A stretch of 52,231 nucleotides of DNA from Bacillota bacterium (GCA_030705825.1 JAUZPR010000008.1:1-52231), one strand, 5' to 3'; numbered from the stretch's first letter, positions 42,255-51,636 are shown. Notes: generated by a model not told the origin, from the sequence alone. Numbers and translations are program-made.

Positions 42255-44837
42255 TCAAACGCTTTCAAGATTGCCTTCCCATGCTTTATAATAGATATCC
42301 TTGAGTTCCTCTACCAGAGGCATTCTTGGATTAGTGCCAGTGCACTGGTCTGCAAAAGCATTATTTGCCATATAATCGACACTTCTATCCATATCCTCCT
42401 TCTTGATGCCGGCGTCTTTCAGTGTTGCCGGAATACCTACATCAGCCATCAGTTCAGTAACTTTCCTTACCAGAAACCTTACTCCCTCTTCGGTAGTATT
42501 TGCTTCAAACCCCAGAAGTTTTGCTATTTCAGCGTACCTTTCATTAGCGTGCGGATATTCGTATTTGGGGTATGCTATGAACTTTGTAGGCCTTTTAGCA
42601 TTATATTCTATTACATATGGCAGAAGTATTGCATTTGCTCTTCCGTGAGGAATATGGAAGCTTGCTCCCAGATTATGAGCCATACTGTGATTTACTCCCA
42701 GAAAAGCATTTGTAAATGCCATTCCGGCCATGGTAGAGGCATTAGCCATTTTTTCTCTTGCTTCCTTATCCTCTGGATTTTTGTATGCTCTCGGAAGATA
42801 TTCAAATACCAGCTGAATGGCCTTTACCGACAATGCATCGGTATAGTCGGAAGCCATTACAGAAACATAAGCTTCTACTGCGTGGGTCAAAACATCCATT
42901 CCAGTATCTGCAGTTACTGTTCTTGGTACGGTATAAGTAAGTTCAGGGTCAATAATTGCTATATCCGGCGTAAGTTCATAGTCTGCCAGAGGATATTTAA
43001 TTCCCTTCACCTTATCTGTAATTACTGCGAAGGCAGTTATTTCAGAACCGGTTCCTGCTGTTGTCGGAATAGCTACCAAACGTGCCTTCTTGCCCAGATC
43101 AGGGAATTTCACCGCTCTTTTTCTTATATCCATAAATTTAAGTCTCAGCATTTCAAACTCAGTCTGCGGATATTCATAAAACAGCCACATACCTTTTGCC
43201 GCATCAATTGCAGAGCCTCCACCAAGAGCTATTATTATGTCCGGGTTGAACCTGTTCATTTCCTTAACGCCCTTGAATACCGTATCAACCGATGGATCAG
43301 GTTCGACATCCTGGAACACCTCATACTTTATTCCAGCCTTATCCAGATGTGAAATAACCTTATCTATCAATCCCAGTTTAACCATGTAATTATCAGTTAC
43401 TATAAATGCCTGCTTTCCCTTTATCTTCTGCAGATACTGAAGTGAACCCGGCTCAAAGTAAATTTTAGGTGGTATCTTAAACCATTTCATATTAACTGTC
43501 CTCTTTGCAACTCTTTTTATATTAATCAAATTGGATGTGCTTACATTGGATGTAGTTGAATTTCTGCCCATTGTTCCGCATCCCAGAGTAAGTGAAGGCC
43601 TGTAGCTGTTATATAGATCTCCGATTGCACCCTGTGAGGAGGGTGAATTTACAATTAATCTTCCTGTTCTGACCTTGGAGCTGAATTCCCTTATAACAGT
43701 GTCATTTTCAGAATGTATAACCGCAGAATGCCCCAAGCCTCCAAATTCGGTCATCTCCTCACATCTTCTTATTCCCTGCCGGAAATCATCTACAGTATAT
43801 AAAGCCAGTACCGGGCTGAGTTTTTCTCTTGAAAGCGGATACTGCGGACCTACGCCTTCCAATTCCGCAACTAAAATCTTAGTGTCCTTTGGAACATTAA
43901 ATCCTGCCATTTCTGCAATTTTATACGCCGGCTGTCCCACAATTTTCGGATTCATTGCACATTTTTCCTCATCAATTGCCGTACTTTCAAGAGCTTTTAT
44001 CTCTTCCGAATTGAGAAAATAGCAGCCCATTTCCTTCATAAGACCGGTTACCTGTTCTGCAATTTCTCTGTCTATGATAACCGCCTGTTCCGAGGCACAA
44101 ATCATACCGTTGTCGAATGTTTTGCTTAATATCAGATCGGATACAGCTCTTTTTATGTTTGCAGTCTTTTCTATATAACACGGAACATTTCCAGGTCCAA
44201 CACCCAATGCCGGTTTTCCGGTACTGTACGCTGCCTGTACCATTGAAGCTCCGCCGGTAGCAAGCACCATTGATACATCAGCATGGTTCATAAGTATTTT
44301 AGTAGCCTCAATCGAAGGTTCCTCTATCCATTGTATACAATACTGAGGAGCGCCCGCTTTTACCGCCGCATCCCTTACGATTTGAGCCGCTCTTACTGAT
44401 GAATTCTGAGCCTTTGGATGAAAGCTGAATATTATAGGATTTCTAGTTTTAACACATATCAACGATTTGAACAAGGTTGTTGAAGTAGGGTTTGTAACCG
44501 GAGTCACCCCAGCAATTACACCTATTGGCTCGGCAACTTCGAAATAATTGTCATCGTCATTTTCAGTGACAATACCAACCGTTTTATCATACTTTATGCT
44601 GTGATAGACATACTCGGTTGAAAAAAGATTCTTTGTAACCTTGTCCTCATATATACCCATTCCTGTCTCTTCAACTGCAAGCCTTGCCAATTCCATGTGC
44701 TTGTCGATACCAGCCAAAGTCATCGCTTTTACAATTCTGTCGATAGTCTGCTGATCCAGATTCTTGTATTCGTTTTGAGCCTGTATTGCTCGCTTCACCA
44801 ATTCGTTTACCTTGACCTGAATATCCTGTTTTTCCAT
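42255..44837 (-). CDS. adhE: Bifunctional acetaldehyde/alcohol dehydrogenase AdhE
   Basis: AdhE reduces acetyl-CoA to acetaldehyde and then ethanol using NADH, forming long cytoplasmic spirosomes. The 860-aa product has the N-terminal CoA-acylating aldehyde dehydrogenase (about residues 1-440; cofactor region GPGNVPCYIEKTANIKRAV, catalytic Cys in NGMICASEQAVI). The C-terminal iron-dependent alcohol dehydrogenase (about 455-860) has GGGSAIDAAKGMW and His ligands in NHSMAHNLGASFHIPHGRAN. ATG 44837 has a strong AAGGAGG site. It stands alone, with its own promoter, Rex-like operators and a terminator. Length is typical. Confidence 0.97.
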   Translation of the reverse strand: MEKQDIQVKVNELVKRAIQAQNEYKNLDQQTIDRIVKAMTLAGIDKHMELARLAVEETGMGIYEDKVTKNLFSTEYVYHSIKYDKTVGIVTENDDDNYFEVAEPIGVIAGVTPVTNPTSTTLFKSLICVKTRNPIIFSFHPKAQNSSVRAAQIVRDAAVKAGAPQYCIQWIEEPSIEATKILMNHADVSMVLATGGASMVQAAYSTGKPALGVGPGNVPCYIEKTANIKRAVSDLILSKTFDNGMICASEQAVIIDREIAEQVTGLMKEMGCYFLNSEEIKALESTAIDEEKCAMNPKIVGQPAYKIAEMAGFNVPKDTKILVAELEGVGPQYPLSREKLSPVLALYTVDDFRQGIRRCEEMTEFGGLGHSAVIHSENDTVIREFSSKVRTGRLIVNSPSSQGAIGDLYNSYRPSLTLGCGTMGRNSTTSNVSTSNLINIKRVAKRTVNMKWFKIPPKIYFEPGSLQYLQKIKGKQAFIVTDNYMVKLGLIDKVISHLDKAGIKYEVFQDVEPDPSVDTVFKGVKEMNRFNPDIIIALGGGSAIDAAKGMWLFYEYPQTEFEMLRLKFMDIRKRAVKFPDLGKKARLVAIPTTAGTGSEITAFAVITDKVKGIKYPLADYELTPDIAIIDPELTYTVPRTVTADTGMDVLTHAVEAYVSVMASDYTDALSVKAIQLVFEYLPRAYKNPEDKEAREKMANASTMAGMAFTNAFLGVNHSMAHNLGASFHIPHGRANAILLPYVIEYNAKRPTKFIAYPKYEYPHANERYAEIAKLLGFEANTTEEGVRFLVRKVTELMADVGIPATLKDAGIKKEDMDRSVDYMANNAFADQCTGTNPRMPLVEELKDIYYKAWEGNLESV

Positions 44838-44968
44838 ATGAAAACCTCCTTACTTTTTAAATTATTTAAAACCCGCTAAATGAATTTCACTTGTGACTAT
44901 TTTTCTGTTGATATAACGTTAATATGCCCAGTAACAATTTTCAAAATCAAACTATTATAAAAAAATGA

Positions 44969-45067
44969 TATAATATAATCATATTGTTAATTTTTTAACT
45001 ATCTTTATGATTATATTATACCACTGCTTAAATAAAAGTAAACAGAGATTTGTTATTTTTTTAACGA
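44969..45067 (-). promoter_or_regulatory. adhE promoter with two Rex-type operators and a perfect dyad
   Basis: The minus strand has TTTACT (45042-45037), 16 bp, TATAAT (45020-45015). Rex-like box 1 is TTGTTAA-TTTT-TTAACTA (44984-45001), one base off the consensus TTGTTAAnnnnTTAACAA. Box 2 is TTGTTAT-TTTT-TTAACGA (45050-45067), two off. A perfect 15-bp inverted repeat (44969-44983 / 45006-45020) brackets box 1 and contains the -10. The remaining gene-free bases to 45168 show only weak hairpins. Confidence 0.8.
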
Positions 45068-45168
45068 TATTGTTCAAAATATTAAATCAATTTTAGGCAT
45101 CAAAAGAAAACCTGTATACCTTCTGGTTTGCCAGGCCAAAAAATTCATACTTTATCGCTGTTCGTGCA

Positions 45169-45993
45169 TTATTGTTTAACCGCTCCGCTTATGATTCCCT
45201 TGACTATTTGCTTCTGTACGAGGAAATAGAATATCAGTACAGGAAGAATTGCTATAGTCAGACCAGCCAAAGCCAGGTGCCATTGTCTTGTATACTGTCC
45301 AAAGAAGTAGAATATCATAAGCTGCAGTGTCCTCATTCCCTGTTTATTTACAACAAGAGACGGCAGCAGATAATCATTCCATATCCACATAATATCGAGT
45401 ACAATTATGGTTACTGTCGTGGGTTTCAGCATAGGAAAAACTATCAACCAGAATGTACGGAATCTTCCGCATCCGTCAATTCGCGCAGCATCATCCAACG
45501 ACTGCGGTATTCCCTTAAGAGCTCCATGATATAAAAATATACCGAGACTGCATCCAAAACCTAGATACATAAATATAAGTCCTGGAATATTCAGCATTTT
45601 GACTTTGCCAAATTCTGCAACCAATGGAATCATTACTGCCTGGAATGGAATGAGCATAGCCGCTGTAAAAAATATAAACAAAAATGTACTGGTCTTTCTT
45701 TTTACTCTTTGTAGTGCATATGCCGACATGGATGAAAAAATTATGATTATTAAAATACTTAAAGCTGTAATCAGAATAGTATTGACGAATGACTCTCCTA
45801 ATCCAAGATCAACTGCAGCTTGTCTGTAATTACCAAGTTGTATTTTTTTCGGAAGGCCGATCGTACTTGTAAATAATTCTTTTTTTGTCTTAAATGAGTT
45901 ATCTAGCACAAGGTAAAAAGGCGATATCCAAAAAATCGCCAGTATTATTCCAAATACAGCCAAAGTATATTTTTTTATCCTGCTCCTTCTCAT
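45169..45993 (-). CDS. Carbohydrate ABC transporter permease, MalG/CUT1 type
   Basis: This 274-aa inner-membrane protein has six predicted segments and the EAA loop for ATPase contact (DDAARIDGCGRFRTFWLIVFP). The N-terminal motif ISPFYLVLDNSFKTKKEL and C-terminal QKQIVKGIISGAVKQ are typical of CUT1 MalG-like permeases. ATG 45993 shares one base with the stop of the preceding permease gene (TAATG), with GGAGGTCGAACA upstream. No ATP-binding subunit is encoded here; a shared MsmK-type ATPase elsewhere is expected. Substrate is probably an oligosaccharide. Confidence 0.93.
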   Translation of the reverse strand: MRRSRIKKYTLAVFGIILAIFWISPFYLVLDNSFKTKKELFTSTIGLPKKIQLGNYRQAAVDLGLGESFVNTILITALSILIIIIFSSMSAYALQRVKRKTSTFLFIFFTAAMLIPFQAVMIPLVAEFGKVKMLNIPGLIFMYLGFGCSLGIFLYHGALKGIPQSLDDAARIDGCGRFRTFWLIVFPMLKPTTVTIIVLDIMWIWNDYLLPSLVVNKQGMRTLQLMIFYFFGQYTRQWHLALAGLTIAILPVLIFYFLVQKQIVKGIISGAVKQ

Positions 45994-46871
45994 TATTGTT
46001 CGACCTCCCTCTTTTTACTGAAGTAAACCTGTAAAATTGATATGGTTGCTATTATGAGAAACATGACAACCGCTTTTGCCTGGCCGTATGCCATTTGTTT
46101 TTCGCTGTAAGCGGTTTGATAAATATTCAGGGTGATCATTTGGGTTGTGTTACCTGGAGCACCCTTAGTCAAAGACAGATTCTGGTCAAAAATTTTGAAA
46201 GCATTGGAAAGGGTAATAAACAAGCTTATTGTAAATGCAGGAAAAATCAAAGGAAATGTGATCTTTCTGAATTGCTGCCAGGAATTCGCCCCATCAATCT
46301 GAGATGCCTCTATTAAATCAACGGGTACGCTTTCTATATAAGCAATATATATTACCATGACATAACCCGCCATCTGCCAGGCTGTTATTATGACCATTCC
46401 CCAGAAACCGGTATTGGTTGTTGAGAGCCATACTTTCAGACCGCTAATACCAAGTGCATCACCTATTGTCGAGAAAACATCTATAAAGATGAAATTCCAT
46501 ATAAATCCCAGAATTAGTCCTCCTATAAGATTAGGCAAATAGAATGAAGTACGCATAAAGTTTTTAAAGGGTATTGCTCTTGTAACCAGCATTGCAAGTC
46601 CCAAGCCGAGCAGGTTAATTAAAAAGACAAAAACCAGTGCAAATTTCGCAGTAAAAAGAAGTGAATTCCAAAAAAGCTTATCATGCAAAAGATTGGTAAA
46701 ATTTTTAAAACCGATAAAAGAATACGGATTAACAGCATCCCAGGTTGTCAGAGAATAATATATTCCTATAATGAATGGAATAAGTACCACAATCATCAAT
46801 GCAACAAAGCTTGGTGTAAGGAATGTCCAATACCAAGCTCCTCCGTTTAATGACCTTTTTCTGATATTCAT
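45993..46871 (-). CDS. Carbohydrate ABC transporter permease, MalF/CUT1 type
   Basis: This 292-aa permease has six predicted membrane helices and the EAA loop IEASQIDGANSWQQFRKITFP. The CUT1 feature YYSLTTWDAVNPYSFIGFKN follows the first helix. It forms the channel with the next gene, with which it overlaps by one base. It follows the binding-protein gene by 77 bp, in which a GC-rich hairpin lies. ATG 46871. Confidence 0.93.
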   Translation of the reverse strand: MNIRKRSLNGGAWYWTFLTPSFVALMIVVLIPFIIGIYYSLTTWDAVNPYSFIGFKNFTNLLHDKLFWNSLLFTAKFALVFVFLINLLGLGLAMLVTRAIPFKNFMRTSFYLPNLIGGLILGFIWNFIFIDVFSTIGDALGISGLKVWLSTTNTGFWGMVIITAWQMAGYVMVIYIAYIESVPVDLIEASQIDGANSWQQFRKITFPLIFPAFTISLFITLSNAFKIFDQNLSLTKGAPGNTTQMITLNIYQTAYSEKQMAYGQAKAVVMFLIIATISILQVYFSKKREVEQ

Positions 46872-46898
46872 TCAAAATGCCTCTCTTTCCTGACAATA

Positions 46899-46927
46899 CC
46901 GGGAGCATGCAAATGCAATACTCCCGG
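46899..46927 (-). other. Hairpin between the binding-protein and permease genes
   Basis: CCGGGAG (46899-46905) and CTCCCGG (46921-46927) form a 7-bp GC-rich stem without a T-run. Such hairpins often protect the 3' end of the binding-protein mRNA and give it excess over the permeases; that role is inferred. Confidence 0.6.
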
Positions 46928-46948
46928 ATCTTATCATCCTAGAATTTA

Positions 46949-48298
46949 TTACTTTCTGGCATCAGCCCATGCTTTCTTTTCGTTTTCTATCAGCTTGTTC
47001 CAATCCAGTTTTCCGCCGACATACAACTGAACATCTGCCCCAAGTTTATCCATTCCCCAACCGTTTGGATATCCGTTGAATACCCATCCAAAGGTCTTTC
47101 CTGCATTTGCCGCACTTAAAAGCTGTTTGCCGAGAGGATCACTGACACTATCATTACTGTAGCCCTTATATGCAGGAATGAATTTAAACTGCTCTACCAC
47201 TATTTTTTTACCGTTATCGGAAGTATACAGCCAATCGAGGAAAGCCTTTGCAGCCTGCTGCACTTCAGGAGATTTGGTTCCGTTTACTGCCCAATACATC
47301 GGCACACCTAAAGGATAGCTGTCTTCCTTGAAACCTTTTACAGGGTAAGGCAGCATTCCGATATTGTTTTGCGCGAAATCTGCATCTATACCCGTTAGAG
47401 TTGGAAATACCCAGTTACCCTGCTGAATCATTGCGACCTTACCGGTGGAAAACAGTTTTTCGACTTGAGTGCTGTAATCCATACTGGCTGTCGGCTGTAC
47501 CGAATATTTATTCTGCAGGTCTATCATTGCCTTCATTGCATCACCGTACTTAAAGTCTACGGTTTTAGAATTATATGCTTTCATCACATCTCCGTCGAAT
47601 TCTGGAGAGAAAAATGCATTTGAAAGGTGAAGCCCTGTTACCCAGGTTTCTTTACATGGGAAAGCAAATACTGCCTGTATCCCCAAATCCTTCTTCTTTG
47701 AATCAATTGTTTTTACAGCATTTGTCAAAGCGTCAAACGTAGTTATTGATGCAGGATCTATTCCTGCCTTCTCAAATATCTTCTTATTGAATATCAAACC
47801 ATAGCCTTCTACATTATAAGGTATGCCATATATTTTCCCGTTTACTGTAACACCCTGGAGAGTACCATCCAATGCCTGTTTGGCTGCATTGGTTTCTGAA
47901 ACATCGGCAAGCTTTGCCTGCCATGTCTCCACATCCGAGGGTCCGCCTATATTGAATATTGCCGGTTCTTCTCCTGCGTTGAATTTTGCTTTTAATGCTG
48001 CGCCATAGTCCTCTCCGCCGCCAACAGTCTGAACATTAATGGTTATATTCGGGTTATCCTTATGAAAGGCTTCAACTGCAGCTCCAAATGCGTCCTTAAA
48101 TTCCACCTTGAACTGGAAAATGTCCACTGTCACTGGTTTGGCAGCAGTAGTCTCCTGCACCTTGGTACTGGCAGGTGTTTGGACTGGTGTATTCGAAGAA
48201 GTGTCCTTGGTTGTCGACGAGTTGCTGCCACAGCCTGCAAATATTCCTGTAATCATTATTAAAGCAAGTAGGAGAACAAATATTTTCCTGAGTTTCAT
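46949..48298 (-). CDS. Extracellular solute-binding lipoprotein (CUT1 sugar ABC transporter)
   Basis: The 449-aa product has a lipoprotein signal peptide with the lipobox around Cys23 (TGIFAGC) and a Ser/Thr-rich linker to about residue 50. A family 1 binding-protein fold follows (FNAGEEPAIFNIGG, VNGKIYGIPYNVEGYGLIFNK, then STGKVAMIQQGNW). It captures sugar outside the cell for the two permeases encoded downstream. ATG 48298 has GAGGGGGATGTATTA before it. A promoter and a 12-bp dyad lie in its 5' leader. The substrate is likely an alpha-glucan oligosaccharide, given the adjacent alpha-glucosidase. Confidence 0.93.
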   Translation of the reverse strand: MKLRKIFVLLLALIMITGIFAGCGSNSSTTKDTSSNTPVQTPASTKVQETTAAKPVTVDIFQFKVEFKDAFGAAVEAFHKDNPNITINVQTVGGGEDYGAALKAKFNAGEEPAIFNIGGPSDVETWQAKLADVSETNAAKQALDGTLQGVTVNGKIYGIPYNVEGYGLIFNKKIFEKAGIDPASITTFDALTNAVKTIDSKKKDLGIQAVFAFPCKETWVTGLHLSNAFFSPEFDGDVMKAYNSKTVDFKYGDAMKAMIDLQNKYSVQPTASMDYSTQVEKLFSTGKVAMIQQGNWVFPTLTGIDADFAQNNIGMLPYPVKGFKEDSYPLGVPMYWAVNGTKSPEVQQAAKAFLDWLYTSDNGKKIVVEQFKFIPAYKGYSNDSVSDPLGKQLLSAANAGKTFGWVFNGYPNGWGMDKLGADVQLYVGGKLDWNKLIENEKKAWADARK

Positions 48299-48438
48299 TA
48301 ATACATCCCCCTCAAATTATTAATTTTATTTAAGCTGCATGTAAAAAAGACAAGCAGTTTAAACCTGGAATAAGTAAATTTTCCAAGCGGTTAATTATTG
48401 AATAGGTTTTGCTATCCGAAAAAAGTTAAGAAAATATA

Positions 48439-48471
48439 ATAGGTTAAATTTAACGAATTAATTCAACCTAT
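48439..48471 (-). promoter_or_regulatory. 12-bp dyad (operator or leader hairpin) upstream of the sugar transporter
   Basis: ATAGGTTAAATT (48439-48450) and AATTCAACCTAT (48460-48471) form a 12-bp inverted repeat with a single G-U pair and a 9-bp centre. It lies about 25-55 bp inside the predicted transcript, a usual place for a repressor operator. It could be a DNA site or an RNA hairpin. Confidence 0.5.
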
Positions 48472-48498
48472 GTAGATATGAACCAACGTTATAATTGA

Positions 48499-48527
48499 AT
48501 TATACTACGTCAAGGTGTTTTTCAAAA
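48499..48527 (-). promoter_or_regulatory. Putative promoter of the binding protein-permease operon
   Basis: The minus strand reads TTTTGA (48527-48522), 17 bp, TATAAT (48504-48499). It leaves a leader of nearly 200 nt before the binding-protein start. The -10 is perfect; the -35 is poor, as in many regulated promoters. Confidence 0.5.
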
Positions 48528-48587
48528 TTCTCAAAATTTATTATAGAGGTACTGTTTTTTAATTGGTATCGGACATTACTTTCAGCT

Positions 48588-50264
48588 TCAGCATGTCAAT
48601 TTATAAACTCTTGCTTCATAAGGTCTCATCTTTATTTGTCCCGGATTTTGACCGTGTTTCACATCATAATTGGATAGCATCAATTTCAAATTTTGAAATT
48701 CAATTTCAGGTGAAATTTTGAATTCTATGTCCAGACAGTCAAAATTGAGTATTATCAGCATCTTTTCGCTTTCCAATTCCCTCACATATGCAAATATCGG
48801 GCCGTCATTCGCAAGCGGAACAAATCTGCCATAGACCATAACCGGATTCTGTTTTCTGAATCGAATCAATCTCTTATAGTATTCCAGAATTGAATCCATG
48901 TTTTTATTTTCAATTTTTACATTTATCTTTTTATAATTGGGGTTTACTTTAATCCAGGGCTTTCCAACGCTGAAACCTGCATTCTCATCATCATTCCATT
49001 GCATCGGGGTACGGGCATTATCCCTTCCCTTTTTATAAATGGCTTCCATAGCCTTCACAGGCTCCTTGCCCTTATTAACAGATTCATTGTAGAAATTCAA
49101 CGTTTCCAAATCTTTGTATTCCTCAATAGAATCAAAAGCAACATTTGTCATTCCTATTTCTTCACCCTGGTATATGAATGGGGTTCCCTGCAAAGTATGA
49201 ACAAGGGTTGCAAGCATTTTTGCAGATTCCGCCCTGAATTCGGAATCATTCCCAAAACGGGACACCATCCGGGGTTGGTCATGGTTATTGAGGTAAAGGC
49301 TGTTCCAGCCTTTTCCGTCCAATTCCCTCTGCCATTTTATGATAATCCTCCTGAAGTCTTCAACACTCCACGGCTTGATTTCCCACTTACCCGATGGACC
49401 CGAATCAATATCCATCAGTTCAAATTGAAATACCATGTTTAATTCCTTCCTGTTTTCTTCTGTGTATAAAAGAGCATGTTCAGGAGTAATATCCGGAGTT
49501 TCGCCTATTGTGAGGATATTGTATTTTGAAATCACTTCCCGGTTCATTTCCTGAAGGTATTCGTGAATCCTGGGACCGTTCAAAAAATATCTGCCTCCGT
49601 ATACATAACCTTCACACTCCGAATCAACAGACGGAAGTCCCTTTGCCTTTGATATGCAATTGACGGCATCCATTCTGAAACCGTCGATTCCCTTCTTTAT
49701 CCACCATTCCATCATTTTATATATCTCATGCCTCAGCTTTGCATTTTCCCAGTTTAGGTCGGGCTGTTTTACAGAAAAAAGATGAAGATAATATTCTTCA
49801 GTCGCTTTGTCATATTCCCATGCTGAGGGTGAAAAAAACGATCTCCAGTTGTTAGGCTCTTTCTCGCCCTTTCCTGATCTCCAGATATAATAGTCTCTTT
49901 TTCCATTATCCTTGGACGACCGCGATTCTATAAACCAGGGATGTTCATCCGATGTGTGATTGACAACCAGATCCATTACCAGCTTCATGCCTCTTTTGTG
50001 AATCTCCAGCAGCATTTCATCCCAATCCTTCATGGTTCCGAATTCATCCATGATTTCGAAGTAATTTGAAATATCATACCCGTTATCGTCATTGGGAGAT
50101 TTGTATACAGGACACAGCCAAATAACATCTATCCCAAGCTCTTTCAAATAGTCAAGCTTTGAAATTATTCCCCGGATATCTCCTATTCCATCTCCATTAG
50201 AATCGTAAAAGCTCCTGGGATATATCTGATAAACGACAGCCTCTTTCCACCATTTGCGATCCAT
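48588..50264 (-). CDS. GH13 alpha-glucosidase (oligo-1,6-glucosidase/maltase type)
   Basis: This cytoplasmic 558-aa enzyme hydrolyses the non-reducing glucose of imported alpha-glucosides. The catalytic residues are visible: Asp199 in GFRMDAVNCISK, Glu near 256 in TIGETPD, and Asp in NNHDQPR. Other family motifs are VNHTSDEHPWF, QPDLNWEN and RTPMQWNDDENAGFS. Length equals the classical oligo-1,6-glucosidase. Residue 200 is Ala where alpha-1,6-active enzymes usually have Val, so an alpha-1,4 preference is possible. ATG 50264 follows GGGGGTAAATAT; the frame to 50321 overlaps the next gene. It lies between two binding-protein genes on the same strand. Confidence 0.92.
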   Translation of the reverse strand: MDRKWWKEAVVYQIYPRSFYDSNGDGIGDIRGIISKLDYLKELGIDVIWLCPVYKSPNDDNGYDISNYFEIMDEFGTMKDWDEMLLEIHKRGMKLVMDLVVNHTSDEHPWFIESRSSKDNGKRDYYIWRSGKGEKEPNNWRSFFSPSAWEYDKATEEYYLHLFSVKQPDLNWENAKLRHEIYKMMEWWIKKGIDGFRMDAVNCISKAKGLPSVDSECEGYVYGGRYFLNGPRIHEYLQEMNREVISKYNILTIGETPDITPEHALLYTEENRKELNMVFQFELMDIDSGPSGKWEIKPWSVEDFRRIIIKWQRELDGKGWNSLYLNNHDQPRMVSRFGNDSEFRAESAKMLATLVHTLQGTPFIYQGEEIGMTNVAFDSIEEYKDLETLNFYNESVNKGKEPVKAMEAIYKKGRDNARTPMQWNDDENAGFSVGKPWIKVNPNYKKINVKIENKNMDSILEYYKRLIRFRKQNPVMVYGRFVPLANDGPIFAYVRELESEKMLIILNFDCLDIEFKISPEIEFQNLKLMLSNYDVKHGQNPGQIKMRPYEARVYKLTC

Positions 50265-50292
50265 ATATTTACCCCCATTCAATAATTCACTT

Positions 50293-51636
50293 CTATTTTG
50301 AAATCCCGTTACACCATGCATTTATATAATCCTTTGCGAATACAACCGGGTCTTTATATTTCCCCACAAGCAGGTCCTGCCACATCCTTCCCTCATCGTC
50401 TCCCGTGAACCATGCAGGCATGGTGGTCCAGGTTACTATGGCATTTGACGGATTGTTCAAAACCTTTGTCACTTCTCCCTTAAGATACCCCCAATTGGTT
50501 TTAACATCCGGATTGGCAGACGGAGCCTTTCTTCCTTCACTTATAGCTTTCATTGAGTCAGGCTTCAGCATGCTCTCAAGAACTTTCAAACATTCATCCT
50601 TATATTTTGTACCTGAATAAATATAAGCAACAACATCAGTACCCGTGCCAACAACAGGCTTTTCATCCTTTACAATTGCAGGATATTGTGAAAAACCGAT
50701 ATTTTCAGTATCCTGCTTTTTTTCAGAAATCAAATCGGCTGCCCATAGTCCCTGGCTTATAATAGCAGTCCTACCGCTTGCAAACTCTTCAATTTGATTT
50801 CCATAAGTCGCTTTTACTACATCAGTATTAATCAATCCTTTATCTCTTAATTCCAGTAAATCCTTTGCATATGTTACAAGAGTACCTTCAGGAGAGCTGT
50901 CCCATCTCAGTTTTTTAAGATCGATTCCGAGCATAGCTCGCTGCTGTTCCGTATAGCTCATTTTCTGCTTGACAATTCCTCCGTGTATAAAGTTCGACAT
51001 ATGCTGAAGTATCCATGAGTCCTTTCCTCCGATATAGAAAGGTATGATTCCGGGTTTATTTTTCTTGATGGTCTGCAAATTATTAATAAAGTCATTCCAT
51101 GTATCGGCAGGCTTCAAACCAAGTTCACCGAAAATAGCCTTATTATAAAATAAACCCACTATAGACTGACACAGACCCACACTGTAAATCTTTCCCGATT
51201 TAACATCAGTGTTGAATTCCTTGTCCGAAGGGCTGAGTTTATTCCAGAAAGGCTCATTTGATAAATCAACAAATGAGCCCTGATCTATCATGTTCTGCGT
51301 TGGGGTGATACCCACAATTATATCCGGTGCATTACCTGAAGCCAGCTTAACCTGCAAAACCTTGGTGGCTTCCTTTTGATAATCCGTTTGAATAACTATA
51401 TTGTCTTTGTTAGTCGAGTTATAATTCTGAAAGTAGGCATCAAAAAAATCCACCACTTCCACCATACCGTTCAATAATGTCAGTTTTACAGGCTCTTTAC
51501 CTTGTTCTCCGGGCTGTTCGGCAGTAGGAACATTTTTTTCGGTTCGGACCGATTTATTTTCCAGTCCTGCATTACAGCCAGTTAATGCAGCCATGGCGTA
51601 GAATGAAATTATTAATACAGCCGCCTTTTTTACCAT
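50293..51636 (-). CDS. Second extracellular solute-binding lipoprotein
   Basis: This 447-aa product has a lipoprotein signal with the lipobox at Cys21 (AALTGC) and a family 1 binding-protein fold (LASGNAPDIIVGITP, IYSVGLCQSIVGLFYNK, then ASGRTAIISQGLWAADL). It is distinct from the first binding protein and has no permeases of its own in the window. It stands divergent from a YesM-like kinase gene, so it may act as that kinase's sugar sensor rather than in transport. ATG 51636 has GGGGGATACGGAA upstream. It is probably cotranscribed with the alpha-glucosidase gene, 28 bp downstream. Confidence 0.9.
   Translation of the reverse strand: MVKKAAVLIISFYAMAALTGCNAGLENKSVRTEKNVPTAEQPGEQGKEPVKLTLLNGMVEVVDFFDAYFQNYNSTNKDNIVIQTDYQKEATKVLQVKLASGNAPDIIVGITPTQNMIDQGSFVDLSNEPFWNKLSPSDKEFNTDVKSGKIYSVGLCQSIVGLFYNKAIFGELGLKPADTWNDFINNLQTIKKNKPGIIPFYIGGKDSWILQHMSNFIHGGIVKQKMSYTEQQRAMLGIDLKKLRWDSSPEGTLVTYAKDLLELRDKGLINTDVVKATYGNQIEEFASGRTAIISQGLWAADLISEKKQDTENIGFSQYPAIVKDEKPVVGTGTDVVAYIYSGTKYKDECLKVLESMLKPDSMKAISEGRKAPSANPDVKTNWGYLKGEVTKVLNNPSNAIVTWTTMPAWFTGDDEGRMWQDLLVGKYKDPVVFAKDYINAWCNGISK

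Noticed and set aside
42549-43352. 267-aa plus-strand frame inside adhE
   Set aside because: It is antisense to a strongly conserved gene, cysteine- and tyrosine-rich as expected of a shadow frame, and lacks a ribosome site.
45100-45168. Terminator after the MalG-like permease
   Set aside because: Only short competing stems with a TTTTCTTTT tail are seen; too weak to call.
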